Assembly (NCBI GenBank): GCA_903895595.1
Contig: CAITUP010000112.1
Span: 24,889-88,888 of the forward strand
Source of the DNA: an uncultured Acetobacteraceae bacterium
GTDB taxonomy: Bacteria > Pseudomonadota > Alphaproteobacteria > Acetobacterales > Acetobacteraceae
Direction: 5' to 3'
Length of the DNA: 64,000 bases
Shown here: positions 1 to 8,956 of the stretch, one piece after another
Numbering within the stretch: the first letter of the stretch is position 1
How the letters are laid out: every line of letters starts with the position of its first letter
Translations under genes and position numbers: made by a program
Notes under the pieces: generated by a model
Databases searched by the model: none
What the model was told of the DNA's origin: nothing
Seen by the model: only the letters and a program-made list of their open reading frames with translations

Positions 1-799
1 GATCGACCATCGCCATCAGGCGGCCGCCGCGCATAACGAACTGGTCGATGGCATAGAGCGTGGCGTCGGACAGGTTCTGCGCCTGTGCGACCAGCAGCAC
101 TTGGATGTCGGGGTCGATGACCTGCGCATCCACCGGCACGGTCTTCACCGTGTTGGTCTGGCGCAGCAGCACCGCCGAGGCATAGGGCTGCCCTGCGGGC
201 CCCTGGCCGCGCGACATCATCATGGCGCGTTGATCGCCCTCCAGCGGCAAGGACGACATCGCACCGACGACGGTGCGCTTCGGGTTCGACAGCTCGTAGA
301 TCAGCTTGGTCAGGTCGAATTCCAGGAAACGCTCCCGCTCCGCCTGGAAGAAGGGGATGGTGCGTTCGTCGTCCTCGAGGTTGGAGGCCGAGAGGCCGAA
401 CCAGACCTGTTCGCCGCCCTGATCCAGCGGCACGCCTTGCAGCCCGTAGGCCATCGCTTTGTCTTCGGTGTCGCTGTACGGTTCGGGGTCGTAAAACTCG
501 ACCTTCACCTTGCCGCCGGACAACGATGCGTAGTTACGCAGCATTTCCCGGACATGGTCGGCGTAGGTGCCGTAGGACGAAACGGCGGCGCCGAGCTTGC
601 GCGAGTAAAAGAGGCGGAGGGTGACGGGTTCCTTGAGGCCGGTAACGACCTGCTTGGTGCCGGGCGACAGGGTGTAGAGGTGCGATTGGGTCAGGTCCGC
701 CTGCACGCCGGATAGGCCGGCGTCGGCGAACAAATTGATACCGATGGCGATGGCAGCAGCCGCGACCACGCCGATGATGGAAAACCACAGACGGCGCAT
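1..799 (-). CDS. GldG-family ABC transporter auxiliary protein (partial, 3' end outside window)
   Basis: An open frame of 266 codons starts at the ATG at 799 and is still open at base 1, so the C-terminus lies outside the window. The N-terminus is a signal-anchor (MRRLWFSIIGVVAAAAIAIG), followed by a periplasmic-type region with LTQSHLYTLSPGTKQVV, LRLFYS, VEFYDPEPYSD and the VPLDQGGEQVWFGL segment that I recognise from the GldG/COG3225 family. These proteins accompany an ABC-2 permease and an ATPase, first described in gliding motility but widespread in non-gliding bacteria, where the substrate is unknown. The start lies 4 bases downstream of the permease stop, so the three genes form one operon transcribed leftward. 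The assignment to the family is fairly firm; the cellular role is not. Confidence 0.8.
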   Translation of the reverse strand, partial: MRRLWFSIIGVVAAAAIAIGINLFADAGLSGVQADLTQSHLYTLSPGTKQVVTGLKEPVTLRLFYSRKLGAAVSSYGTYADHVREMLRNYASLSGGKVKVEFYDPEPYSDTEDKAMAYGLQGVPLDQGGEQVWFGLSASNLEDDERTIPFFQAERERFLEFDLTKLIYELSNPKRTVVGAMSSLPLEGDQRAMMMSRGQGPAGQPYASAVLLRQTNTVKTVPVDAQVIDPDIQVLLVAQAQNLSDATLYAIDQFVMRGGRLMAMVD

Positions 800-802
800 G
801 GG

Positions 803-1534
803 TCAGTCCGCCTTCCGTTGATCGACCAGCACGGTGTTCACGAACAGCCAGAACCCGATGAAGGTCGCGAAGTAGACGATATCGCGGGCCGAGACGACGC
901 CGCGGGTGAAGTTTTGGAAGCGGTCGAGCACGGCCATGCGGCGCGCGACCTCCGCCAGGACGGGGGTGTTCTTCGACAGGAACTCGGTCACCACCGTGTA
1001 GGACGCGACGGTGAAGACGAAGCAGATCGCGACCGCCAGGACGAAGGCGATGACCTGATTGCGCGTCGCCGCCGACATCGCGGAACCGACCGACAGGAAG
1101 GCGCCGGCCACCAGCATGGAGCCGACATAGCCGGAGGCGATGACGCCGTTATCCGGGTTGCCCAGATAGTTGACCGTCAGCACGAAGGGGAAGGTCAGGA
1201 CCAAAGCGGCGCCGCAGAACAGCCAGGCGGCGACGAACTTGCCGAGCACCGCCTGCGTCTGGGTGATGGGCAAAGTTAGGAGCAGCTCGATGGTGCCGAG
1301 ACGCCGCTCCTCCGCCCACAGGCGCATGGTGATCGCGGGGATCAGGAGCAAAAACACCCAGGGGATGAAGGTGAAGAAGGCGCTGAGGTCGGCCTGATCG
1401 CGTTCGAAGAAGTTGCCGAGGTTGAAGGTCAGCGTGCCTTGCAGCGCCAGGAAGATGACGATGAAGACGGTGGCGACGGGGGTGGCGAAATAGGCCGCCA
1501 GTTCCCGGTCGGCGATGGTGACGATGTTGCGCAT
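803..1534 (-). CDS. ABC-2 type transporter permease (GldF-like)
   Basis: This 243-residue protein starts MRNIVTIADRELAAYF and has about six hydrophobic segments (for example VATVFIVIFLALQGTLTF, IPWVFLLLIPAITM, VIAFVLAVAICFVFTVA). The cytoplasmic MRLWAEERRLGTIELLLTLP segment is the usual hallmark of the ABC-2/GldF permease family. It sits between the ATPase gene (stop 2 bases upstream) and the GldG-like gene (4 bases downstream), the standard order ATPase-permease-GldG. It should form the membrane channel half of the exporter. The substrate cannot be told from the sequence. Confidence 0.88.
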   Translation of the reverse strand: MRNIVTIADRELAAYFATPVATVFIVIFLALQGTLTFNLGNFFERDQADLSAFFTFIPWVFLLLIPAITMRLWAEERRLGTIELLLTLPITQTQAVLGKFVAAWLFCGAALVLTFPFVLTVNYLGNPDNGVIASGYVGSMLVAGAFLSVGSAMSAATRNQVIAFVLAVAICFVFTVASYTVVTEFLSKNTPVLAEVARRMAVLDRFQNFTRGVVSARDIVYFATFIGFWLFVNTVLVDQRKAD

Positions 1535-1536
1535 GG

Positions 1537-2289
1537 TCAGGCAGCGTCCCTTTGCGGCAGCGTCAAAAGGCGGAAGACGTCGTCGAGCTTGCCGGAGGGA
1601 TGGCGTTGCTCCAGTTCGGCCGGCGTCGCGTCGGCGACAATCCGCCCGTTGGCGATCACGATGGCGCGCGTGCAGACGGCGTCCACTTCTTCCAGGATAT
1701 GAGTCGAGATCACGATGGCCTTGTTCGGCGCCATCTGCTGGATCAGCGCGCGGACCTCATGCTTTTGGTTGGGGTCGAGGCCGTCGGTCGGCTCGTCCAG
1801 CACCAGGACGGGTGGATCGTGCAGCAGCGCCTGGGCGAGGCCGACGCGGCGCTTGAAGCCTTTCGATAATGTTTCCACCGGTTGCAGGCGAACGCCTTGC
1901 AGGCCCGTCAGACCGATGGCGTGGGCAACGCGGTCGGATAGCTCCGACCCGCTGTAGCCGCGAATTTTGGCGCAGAATTTTAGGAACCCGGCGACGGACA
2001 TTTCGGGGTAGGTGGGCGCGCCTTCGGGCAGGAAGCCGAGTGCGCGGCGGGCGGCGACGGCATTCGTCCGCACGTCGTGGCCGAGAATGCTGGCGGTGCC
2101 GGCGGTGGGGATCATGAAGCCGGCGAGCATGCGCATGGTGGTGGATTTGCCGGCGCCGTTGGGGCCGAGGAAGCCCAGGACCTCTCCCTTCGCGACGGTG
2201 AAGGACACGTTGTCGACGGCCGTGAACGACCCGAAGCGCTTGGTCAGGTTCCGAATCTCGATCAGTGTTGGTCGCTGTTCGGCAGTCAT
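1537..2289 (-). CDS. ABC transporter ATP-binding protein (GldA-like)
   Basis: The 250-residue ATPase starts at the ATG at 2289, preceded by a strong GGAGGAG ribosome binding site; an upstream in-frame ATG at 2418 would add 43 unlikely residues and has no such site. Walker A is GPNGAGKST (about residues 42-50), Walker B is VLVLDEPTDGLDP, and the signature is LSKGFKRRVGLAQA, the SKG variant common in ABC-2 exporters of the CcmA/GldA group. It is the first gene of the leftward operon with the permease and the GldG-like protein and energises that complex. The C-terminal about 35 residues extend past the nucleotide-binding core as in the family. Confidence 0.92.
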   Translation of the reverse strand: MTAEQRPTLIEIRNLTKRFGSFTAVDNVSFTVAKGEVLGFLGPNGAGKSTTMRMLAGFMIPTAGTASILGHDVRTNAVAARRALGFLPEGAPTYPEMSVAGFLKFCAKIRGYSGSELSDRVAHAIGLTGLQGVRLQPVETLSKGFKRRVGLAQALLHDPPVLVLDEPTDGLDPNQKHEVRALIQQMAPNKAIVISTHILEEVDAVCTRAIVIANGRIVADATPAELEQRHPSGKLDDVFRLLTLPQRDAA

Positions 2290-2411
2290 GCTGCGCTCCT
2301 CCACCGCTGTTTTGTCCGGTGCGCGGGCATAACCGAAATGGCGGGCAATGCAAGCGGGTTGGGGCGGCGGGTGAACGAGGTTTAATGCGGACGTAAGGTG
2401 GATGGGACCGC

Positions 2412-3575
2412 CTACCATCGGACCGGAAGGTTGAGCAGCCCGCGGAAGGCCCAGCCACCGATCCGTACCGGGTCGGAGGCGTCCAGGCCGATGTTCGCCA
2501 ACCGCCGAAATACGCTCGGCAAAGCCACATCGGCGACCATTGCGCGCGAGGCCCAGGCGCCGATGCAGTAGTGCGGGCCGGCACCGAAGGCGATGCTTTT
2601 GGCTGTGTCGCGGGTGGCGTCGAAGCGGTCCGGATCGGCGAAAACCGACTCATCGCGGTTGGCGGAGCCGATCAGGAAGAAGACGCGGTCGTTGGGCTCC
2701 AGATCGATATCCCCGATACGCCAGGGCCGGGCAATGCGGCGGGGCATCATGCCGATGGGGGAAATCCAGCGGATGAATTCCTCGAACACCTGCAACCAGG
2801 GGATTTCTCCGGTTCGCGCGGCGGCCAACTGGTCGGGGTGGGTAAGAAGTGCCCAGAGGGTGCCGGCGATGGTGTCGCGGGGTTCGTTCTGGCCGCCGGA
2901 AATCGCCAGTTTGATGTTGGCGCGAATGCTGTCCATCGGCAGGCCGGCCTGGAGCATGAGACCGAGCATGTCGCGGCCGGGGTGGGCCCGGGCGACGGGG
3001 AGCATGTCGTCGATGGCCGCGTCGATGCCGGCGGTGGCGGCGTGGCAGCGTGCCTCGACCGCGGGATCGGCCGCGTAGTTGGCGATGCCGTCGATCATGC
3101 CTTGCGATCAAGCGTCCATGTCCGCGTAGTGCGCGTTGGTCAGGCCGGTGATGTCCTTGAGGCACTCGGCCGATAGCGGTAGCGCGAAGCTGCGGAACAG
3201 GTCGGTCGCGCCCGTCGGGGCGATTTCGTCCAGCAGGCGGTCGGCGTGGGTTTGGAACCGTTCCGTCCAGTGATCCTTGACCGTACGGGGCGACATCGCG
3301 GGGAACACGACGCGCCGTTCGGCGGCGTGCGGGGCGCCGTCCTTGCGCATCATGTTGTGGCCCATCAGGCGCGTCATCAGGCCGCCGGGCTGTTCGGAGC
3401 TGAAGACCTCCGTCAGTTTCTCCGACGCCATGATGTCGTCGTGGCGGGCCAGCACCGTGCCGCCGAGTTGGGGGACGTAAGCGATGGGGGCTTCGTTCCG
3501 CAAACGCGCGAGCGTGGGGTAGGGGTCCCGCCAGAACGCGGCCAGATCGATGTCGAAGGGGGGCGCGGTGCTCAT
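2412..3575 (-). pseudogene. Cytochrome P450 interrupted by an in-frame TGA
   Basis: Two open segments lie in the same reading frame and together give a full-length bacterial P450 of 387 residues. The first (from ATG 3575) ends in NAHYADMDA at a TGA at 3108-3110; the frame then continues SQGMIDGIANY to the stop at 2412. A single base change, TGG to TGA, would explain the break, and Trp is plausible at this position. Downstream parts are intact: the I-helix segment ISGGQNEPRD, the ExxR motif in FEEFIR, and the heme loop FGAGPHYCIG with the proximal Cys at codon 337. No frameshift is needed. It follows the DJ-1 gene by 4 bases, so it is last in a small leftward operon. It may be a young pseudogene, a sequencing error, or a readthrough gene. 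Confidence 0.85.
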
Positions 3576-3579
3576 GGGG

Positions 3580-4215
3580 TTAGAACGGAGCCTGCACGCG
3601 CGGGTCGCGCTGCCAGTGATACTCGGCCTCGGCCGCGGCGATGTCGGCGACCGCTTGGCCCATCAGGCGGGCGACGAGGTAGAACGCCATGTCCGTGCCG
3701 GCGGAAACCCCGGCGGAGGTCACGTAGTCCCCGGCATCGACCCAGCGCGACGTGCGGTCCCACAGGACGGAAGGGCCGAATGTGCGGACCCAATCGAAGG
3801 CGTTGTGGTTGGTCGTGGCGGGCTTGTTGTCCAGCAGCCCGGCTTTCGCCAGCACGGCCGCACCGGTGCAGACCGACGTCATCAGCGGCACCTTGACATC
3901 CATCGCCTTGATCCAGGCGACGGTGGAGTCATCCAGCACCGCCTCGGTCCCGAAGCCGCCGGGTACCATCAGCAGATCGAACGGGCGTTTCAGCGCGTCC
4001 TCCCGCGTCAGGTCGGGGGCGACGGCCGGGCCGTTGTAGCTGCGCACATTGCCCAGGCCTTTGGCAATCAGGCTGATCCGAAACGGATAGGGGCCGGGGT
4101 CGCCGTATTGTTGGCCGAGGAAGCGCGCGATGGCGAAGGCCTGAGCGAAGCCCCAGACGTCGATGGGTTCGAAATTCTCGTAGACGAAAATACCGATCTG
4201 CTTGGTGGGGGGCAT
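3580..4215 (-). CDS. DJ-1/PfpI family protein (isonitrile hydratase-like)
   Basis: The 211-residue protein has the class I glutamine amidotransferase-like fold of the DJ-1/PfpI family: an opening strand IGIFVYENFEPIDVWG, the LLMVPGGFGT turn, and the nucleophile elbow TSVCTGAAVLAKAG with Cys116, followed by TNHNAFDW. This arrangement matches isonitrile hydratases (InhA) and ThiJ-like intracellular proteases or glyoxalases, and the exact reaction is open. The N-terminal glutamate in VYENFEPID fits the acidic partner of the reactive cysteine. The gene lies between arsC-like and P450 genes with gaps of 16 and 4 bases and is probably co-transcribed with them. Confidence 0.82.
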   Translation of the reverse strand: MPPTKQIGIFVYENFEPIDVWGFAQAFAIARFLGQQYGDPGPYPFRISLIAKGLGNVRSYNGPAVAPDLTREDALKRPFDLLMVPGGFGTEAVLDDSTVAWIKAMDVKVPLMTSVCTGAAVLAKAGLLDNKPATTNHNAFDWVRTFGPSVLWDRTSRWVDAGDYVTSAGVSAGTDMAFYLVARLMGQAVADIAAAEAEYHWQRDPRVQAPF

Positions 4216-4231
4216 GAGGCGTTCCTTTCGG

Positions 4232-4597
4232 TTACGGCAGTAACGCTTTGACCTTTTCGGGCGGGCGGCAGACGGCGGTGCCTTTGGCGGATACGACGAT
4301 CGGGCGCTCCATCAGTACCGGATGGGACTGGAGCGCGTCCAGGATGACGGCGTCGCCGGTCGCGGGATCGTCCAGGCCGAGTTCGGCGAACAGCTTGCCG
4401 TTTTTACGGAGCAACTGTCGCGGTGTCATGCCCATCGCCTTCAGCATCGTCTGCAAATCGGCGCGGGAGGGCGGGGTCTTCAGATATTCGATCACCCGCG
4501 GCTCAATGCCGGCGTCCCGCACCATGCCGAGCACCTTGCGGGACGTGGCGCAGGCGGTGTTGTGGTAGATGGCGACATCCTGTTCCGTGGGGGTCAT
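4232..4597 (-). CDS. arsC: Arsenate reductase, glutaredoxin-coupled (ArsC/Spx fold)
   Basis: The 121-residue protein begins MTPTEQDVAIYHNTACATSR, with Cys16 in the position of the arsenate-reducing cysteine, and has MERPIVV with Arg98, the second anion-binding arginine of the family. Length and the DLQTMLKAMGMTPRQLLRK region agree with the COG1393 thioredoxin-fold family. The start at 4597 is set by GGAGGA seven bases upstream; a much longer reading of this frame to 4960 has low-complexity Pro/Arg sequence and is rejected. It would reduce arsenate using glutathione and glutaredoxin in the cytoplasm. No arsB, acr3 or arsR gene is nearby, so a different redox role cannot be excluded. Confidence 0.82.
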   Translation of the reverse strand: MTPTEQDVAIYHNTACATSRKVLGMVRDAGIEPRVIEYLKTPPSRADLQTMLKAMGMTPRQLLRKNGKLFAELGLDDPATGDAVILDALQSHPVLMERPIVVSAKGTAVCRPPEKVKALLP

Positions 4598-4662
4598 TGC
4601 GTCCTCCGGTGTGGTTGGCACTATCATCGTCCACGATGAAAGAACCGCAAGGGGAGGGCAGC

Positions 4663-6021
4663 ATGCGCGTAACCTGGACGGATTTGGCCGGCACCGAAGA
4701 CGGCGCGGATGTCGAGATTTTGGGGTTTCCCTTGGCGGCGGGGGCGGCGCGGCAGGCCGATACGTTCCTGTTGCTGCCGGAAGCCGGTTGCTGCGCCCTC
4801 CACGCGCCCGCCAACACGGCGGGGGCGGTGGAGGTGTTCGCCGATCGGCCGATCGCGCTGGCGGGCGGGGCTTTGCGGCTGACGGGGCAATGGCGGGTGG
4901 CCGAAGTCGGTGCCTCCGGCTGGCGTTACCGGTTGTTGGCCGCGCGTGCGGCGGAGCCACCGGGATGGCGGGCGGTAACCCGGCGCGGCGTGCTGATGGC
5001 GGGTCCGCTGATGTGTCTGGGCGAGTCCGGTTGCGCGGCCGAACCGGTCTCCGCCGCCGCTCGGGCCGTGCTCGCGGCGGGACCGAGCGTGGATATTCAT
5101 TCGCATGCGGGGAATATCGCGAGCAGCCGGCGGATCGCCAGCGGGGCCGGGTTCACGGATATCGCGAAACCGATGCGACAGGGGGGCATGGCGGCCATCT
5201 GCCTCGCGGTGGTGTCGGACAGTCCGGTGCATCATTTGGAGGGCGGACGCATCCGACCGTATCGCGACCCCGATGCGGGCGAGCTGTATGCCTATGGGAC
5301 GCTGGCGTTTCAGCGGGTACATGCGCTGACGAAACAAGAGGGGCTGCGCATCATCGCTCGGGATGCCGATTTTTCCGCCGAACCGGGCGTAGTGATCGCG
5401 GCGGAGGGCGCGGATTTCCTGGAAGGCAGGATCGAGCGTGTGGATGAAGCGTACCTGCGCTGGACGTTACGGCATTTGCAACTCACGCATTACCGGGTGA
5501 ACGAACTCGGCGATATCCAGACCGAACCGCCTGTCCATGGCGGGCTAACGGCGTTCGGGGCGGAGGTGATCCGGCGCTGCAACAAATTGGGAATCGTTGT
5601 GGATGTGGCGCACGGGACGCTGGATCTGGTGCGGAAGGCGGCGGAGGTCAGTGCCAAGCCGCTGGTCCTGTCGCATACGTCTTTGACGACGCGGCCGAAC
5701 CCGTTCACCCGGCGCATCACGCCCGAACACGCGAAGGTTATCGCCGCGACCGGGGGCGTAATCGGGGTTTGGCCGGTGATCGAAACCTACCCGACTTTAC
5801 AGGCCATGGCGGTGGGGATGGCGCGTCTGGCGGATATCGTGGGCGTGGATCATGTCGGCCTCGGCACCGATCTGCGCGGGTTGGTGGGAAGCAGCACGAT
5901 CGGGGATTACGACGATTTGCCGCGGCTGGCCGAGGCGCTGCTGGGGGCCGGGTTCTCGGCCGTGGATGCGGCGAAGGTGTTGGGCGGGAATTACCGGCGG
6001 GTGTTCGCGGCGAGCGTTTGA
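4663..6021 (+). CDS. Membrane dipeptidase (peptidase M19) fused to an N-terminal DUF3299-like domain
   Basis: The 452-residue protein has an unusual layout. Residues 1-95 (FLLLPEAGCCALHAP, VEVFADRPIALAGG, LTGQWRV) resemble DUF3299, a small beta-rich domain. Residues 106-125 contain TRRGVLMAGPLMCLGESGC, which looks like a twin-arginine or lipobox-type export signal, but it sits inside the protein. From residue 143 comes an M19 amidohydrolase: VDIHSH metal site, EGADFLEG, LTHYRVN, VLSHTS and LGTDLRG all match zinc-ligand positions. The start at 4663 has AAGGGGAGGG upstream; an ATG at 4636 is possible. Substrates of M19 enzymes are dipeptides or related amides. The following peptide-binding protein gene begins 110 bases downstream and fits peptide uptake and breakdown. 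Confidence 0.82.
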   Translation: MRVTWTDLAGTEDGADVEILGFPLAAGAARQADTFLLLPEAGCCALHAPANTAGAVEVFADRPIALAGGALRLTGQWRVAEVGASGWRYRLLAARAAEPPGWRAVTRRGVLMAGPLMCLGESGCAAEPVSAAARAVLAAGPSVDIHSHAGNIASSRRIASGAGFTDIAKPMRQGGMAAICLAVVSDSPVHHLEGGRIRPYRDPDAGELYAYGTLAFQRVHALTKQEGLRIIARDADFSAEPGVVIAAEGADFLEGRIERVDEAYLRWTLRHLQLTHYRVNELGDIQTEPPVHGGLTAFGAEVIRRCNKLGIVVDVAHGTLDLVRKAAEVSAKPLVLSHTSLTTRPNPFTRRITPEHAKVIAATGGVIGVWPVIETYPTLQAMAVGMARLADIVGVDHVGLGTDLRGLVGSSTIGDYDDLPRLAEALLGAGFSAVDAAKVLGGNYRRVFAASV

Positions 6022-6131
6022 CGGGAGGCCGTTCGGGTCCTTCCGAATTCGGTGGACAAAGCGTGCGCGAGGGTCGCAAGCTGCGGCGCAGACGGAAACA
6101 TCGGCGTTCGTGCAAACGCAGGGAGGATACC

Positions 6132-7730
6132 ATGGCATCGCGACGGCGCCGGGTCATACCGGTACTTTGCGCGTTAGTTTTAATGACGATCGGAGCCGGC
6201 GCTTTCGCGCAGAAGCAGGGCGGTATCCTCCGTCAATACATTGCCGACAGTCCCGCGGCGATGTCGATCCATGAGGAAACGACGGTCAGCGGCGAACGGC
6301 CGATGATGGCGGTGTTCAACAATCTGGTCATGTTCGATCAACATGTCGCCCAGAACAGCCTTGCGTCCATTGTGCCCGACCTCGCGTCCAGCTGGGATTG
6401 GAACGCCACCGGCACGCGGTTGACGTTCCATCTTCGTAAGGGTGTGAGGTGGCACGACGGCAAGCCGTTCACGGCGGCGGATGTCAAATGCACGTGGGAT
6501 CTGTTGCAGGGAAAATCGGCCGAAAAATTGCGGCTCAATCCGCGGAAGGCTTGGTATGCCAATTTGATGGAAACGGTGGCCGAGGGCGACGATCGTGCGG
6601 TGTTCGTGCTGAAACGGCGCCAGCCGGCGTTCCTGGCGCTGCTCGCATCCGGCATGTCGCCGGTTTATCCGTGCCATGTCTCGCCGTCGGAAATGCGCAA
6701 GCATCCGATCGGTACCGGGCCGTTCGCCTTCGGGGATTTCAAGTCCAACGAATATATCAAGGTCGTACGCAACCCGCATTATTGGAAACCTGGCCGTCCC
6801 TATTTGGATGGGATCGAATACACCCTCGGCCGCAACCGCTCTACCGCGATTCTGGCGTTCGTTGCCCGGAAATACGAGCTGACCTTCGCGGGTGTGCTTC
6901 CCGTCGCGTTGACGAAAGACCTGCAAACGCAACGGCCGGATGCGATTTGCACGATCCCGCCCGGCAGCGTCAGCACCAACCTTATTGTCAACCGGAACGC
7001 GCCTCCCTTCGATAACCCCGAACTGCGGCGCGCGATGGCTCTGACGATCGACCGGCAGGCGTTTATCGATATTTTGTCCGATGGTGTCGGGCTGCGCGCG
7101 GCGGCGATGCAGCCGCCGCCGGGCGGCTTGTGGGGCATGCCGGCGGAAATGCTCGCGCGATTGCCGGGGTACGGGCACGACATCGCGGCCAACCGCGTGG
7201 CCGGCCGGGATATCATGCGGCGGCTTGGTTACGGGCCAGACAAAATGTTGGCGATCAAGCTGTCGACCCGGGATATTCCGGCCTATCGCGATCCGGCGGT
7301 TATTCTGATCGATCAGCTCAAGGAGATTTATATCGCGGCGGACCTGGAACCGCTGGATACGACGCAGTGGTATCCGAAGGTGATGCGGAAGGATTACACG
7401 GTCGCATTGAACCTGACCGGCACACAGACCGACGATCCCGATGGGATGCTGTACGAGAATTACACTTGCGGCGGGGTCGGGAACTATAACGGTTACTGCA
7501 ACCCGGAAATCGACCGGCTGATCGATCTGCAATCGATGGAACCGGACCAAAACAAGCGTCGCCATATCGTTTGGGATATCGAGCGGCGGCTGACGGAGGA
7601 CGGTGCGAAGCCGCTGATTTATTTCAACCGCGGCGGTACTTGTTGGGATCCGGCGGTGAAGGGTCTGACGGTCATGGACAACAGTATTTATAACGGTTGG
7701 CGGATGGAGGACGTTTGGCTCGACCGCTAG
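6132..7730 (+). CDS. ABC transporter substrate-binding protein, peptide/nickel family (family 5)
   Basis: The 532-residue protein has a classical signal peptide (MASRRRRVIPVLCALVLMTI, cleavage after AGAFA) and the family 5 solute-binding fold, with LTFHLRKGVRWHDGKPFTAADV, IGTGPFAFGDF and RNPHYWKPGRPYLDGIEY. GGGAGGA precedes the ATG at 6132; longer readings of the frame run back into the dipeptidase gene. Such lipidless periplasmic proteins deliver di- or oligopeptides, opines or similar solutes to a DppBC-type permease. No permease or ATPase gene lies beside it, so it must share a transporter elsewhere. The dipeptidase upstream suggests a peptide-like ligand. Confidence 0.88.
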   Translation: MASRRRRVIPVLCALVLMTIGAGAFAQKQGGILRQYIADSPAAMSIHEETTVSGERPMMAVFNNLVMFDQHVAQNSLASIVPDLASSWDWNATGTRLTFHLRKGVRWHDGKPFTAADVKCTWDLLQGKSAEKLRLNPRKAWYANLMETVAEGDDRAVFVLKRRQPAFLALLASGMSPVYPCHVSPSEMRKHPIGTGPFAFGDFKSNEYIKVVRNPHYWKPGRPYLDGIEYTLGRNRSTAILAFVARKYELTFAGVLPVALTKDLQTQRPDAICTIPPGSVSTNLIVNRNAPPFDNPELRRAMALTIDRQAFIDILSDGVGLRAAAMQPPPGGLWGMPAEMLARLPGYGHDIAANRVAGRDIMRRLGYGPDKMLAIKLSTRDIPAYRDPAVILIDQLKEIYIAADLEPLDTTQWYPKVMRKDYTVALNLTGTQTDDPDGMLYENYTCGGVGNYNGYCNPEIDRLIDLQSMEPDQNKRRHIVWDIERRLTEDGAKPLIYFNRGGTCWDPAVKGLTVMDNSIYNGWRMEDVWLDR

Positions 7731-7759
7731 TGTAGCGCCAGCGGCCGAGCACAGAACGA

Positions 7760-8812
7760 TTAGGCGAGGCCGAGCTTGTCGGCGATACCGTAGCCTTTGG
7801 CGAGGTCGGAGACGCGCTTCCAGGTCGCGTCTTCGACCGGTATGCCGTTCTTGCGGCGGTCCTGTTCTTTCCGGTACTCGACTTCGCCGGGGTAGTAGAC
7901 TTCGTTGAATCCCTCGGCGAGCGGTGTCGCTTTCAGGTAATGCGCGAAGTCGGTGACTTCCTTCTTGAAGGTATCCAGATCGCGGAACGCCTGCACGTTG
8001 AACACGGCCATGAAGCAGCCGTCGTTGTGGCGGCCGGTGGCTTCGACGCCGAAGCCCAGGCCGGTCAGCAGGCCGGACAGGATTTCCACGATCACCGCGA
8101 GGCCGGTGCCCTTGTAGCCTTCCGCGCCACCCAGTGGCAGCAGCGCGCCGCCGGCTTTCAGCACGCGCGGGTCGGTGGAGGGCTTGCCGTCCTTATCGAT
8201 CAGCCAGCCCTGCGGCACTTGATCGCCACGGGCGGTGGCGACGTTGATCTTACCGGCGGCCGCGGCGGAGGTCGCCATGTCGAACACCAGCGCGCCGTCC
8301 AAATTGGATGGAATGGCGAAGCACATCGGGTTGGTGCCGAGGCGGGCCTGGGCGCCACCGAACGGAGCGACGGCTTTGGGGCTGCGGCCGGAGTCGGCGG
8401 TGATGAGCGCGATCATGCCCTCGGCCGCGGCCATCAGCGGGTAGGAGGCGAGGCGACCGATATGGCTCTGGCGGAACACTGTCGTCGCCGCCACGTTTTG
8501 CTTTTTGGCCTTCTCGATGGTGTATTTCATCGCGCGATCGCTGACCGCATAACCAAAACCCCAGTTGCCGTCGACGACGGTCGTGGTAGCGGTTTCCTGG
8601 GTGATGACCCAGGGGGCCTTGGGGACGATGTGGCCGGCCTTGATGCGCTCAATATATTGCGGGATCAGGATGATGCCGTGGGAGTCGTGGCCGACGAGGT
8701 TGGCGCCGATATTGTATTTTGCGACGACGGCGGCTTCTTCCTCGGACGCACCGGCCGCGATCAGCAGGCCTTTGGCGATTTCCATCAGGTGTTCGGCGGT
8801 GACGTTGGGCAT
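7760..8812 (-). CDS. Ldh family oxidoreductase (malate/L-lactate dehydrogenase type 2)
   Basis: The 350-residue protein belongs to the NAD(P)-dependent Ldh_2 family (malate, ureidoglycolate, sulfolactate and delta-piperideine carboxylate dehydrogenases). Diagnostic segments are NLVGHDSHGI near residue 40, HIGRLASYPL, LGTNPMCFAIP, VFDMATSAAAAGKI and the GAEGYKGTGLAVIVEIL stretch. The start at 8812 is chosen because homology begins there and GGGAGAAC lies upstream; the frame extends open to 9340 without family sequence. The gene is convergent with the solute-binding protein gene. The individual 2-hydroxyacid substrate is not determinable. Confidence 0.88.
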   Translation of the reverse strand: MPNVTAEHLMEIAKGLLIAAGASEEEAAVVAKYNIGANLVGHDSHGIILIPQYIERIKAGHIVPKAPWVITQETATTTVVDGNWGFGYAVSDRAMKYTIEKAKKQNVAATTVFRQSHIGRLASYPLMAAAEGMIALITADSGRSPKAVAPFGGAQARLGTNPMCFAIPSNLDGALVFDMATSAAAAGKINVATARGDQVPQGWLIDKDGKPSTDPRVLKAGGALLPLGGAEGYKGTGLAVIVEILSGLLTGLGFGVEATGRHNDGCFMAVFNVQAFRDLDTFKKEVTDFAHYLKATPLAEGFNEVYYPGEVEYRKEQDRRKNGIPVEDATWKRVSDLAKGYGIADKLGLA

Positions 8813-8956
8813 GAGCGTTCTCCCGTGGGGCGGTTGTGTTGGAAGGACGTTAGGGCAGGTTGGGGGGGAGGCCAAGCCCTTGGGGCCTGTTTGTTGACGG
8901 CATGGATGGCATATGGTTGGCCGCGCTGTTATGCTGCCCGTGAAAGGAAGGCTCGC

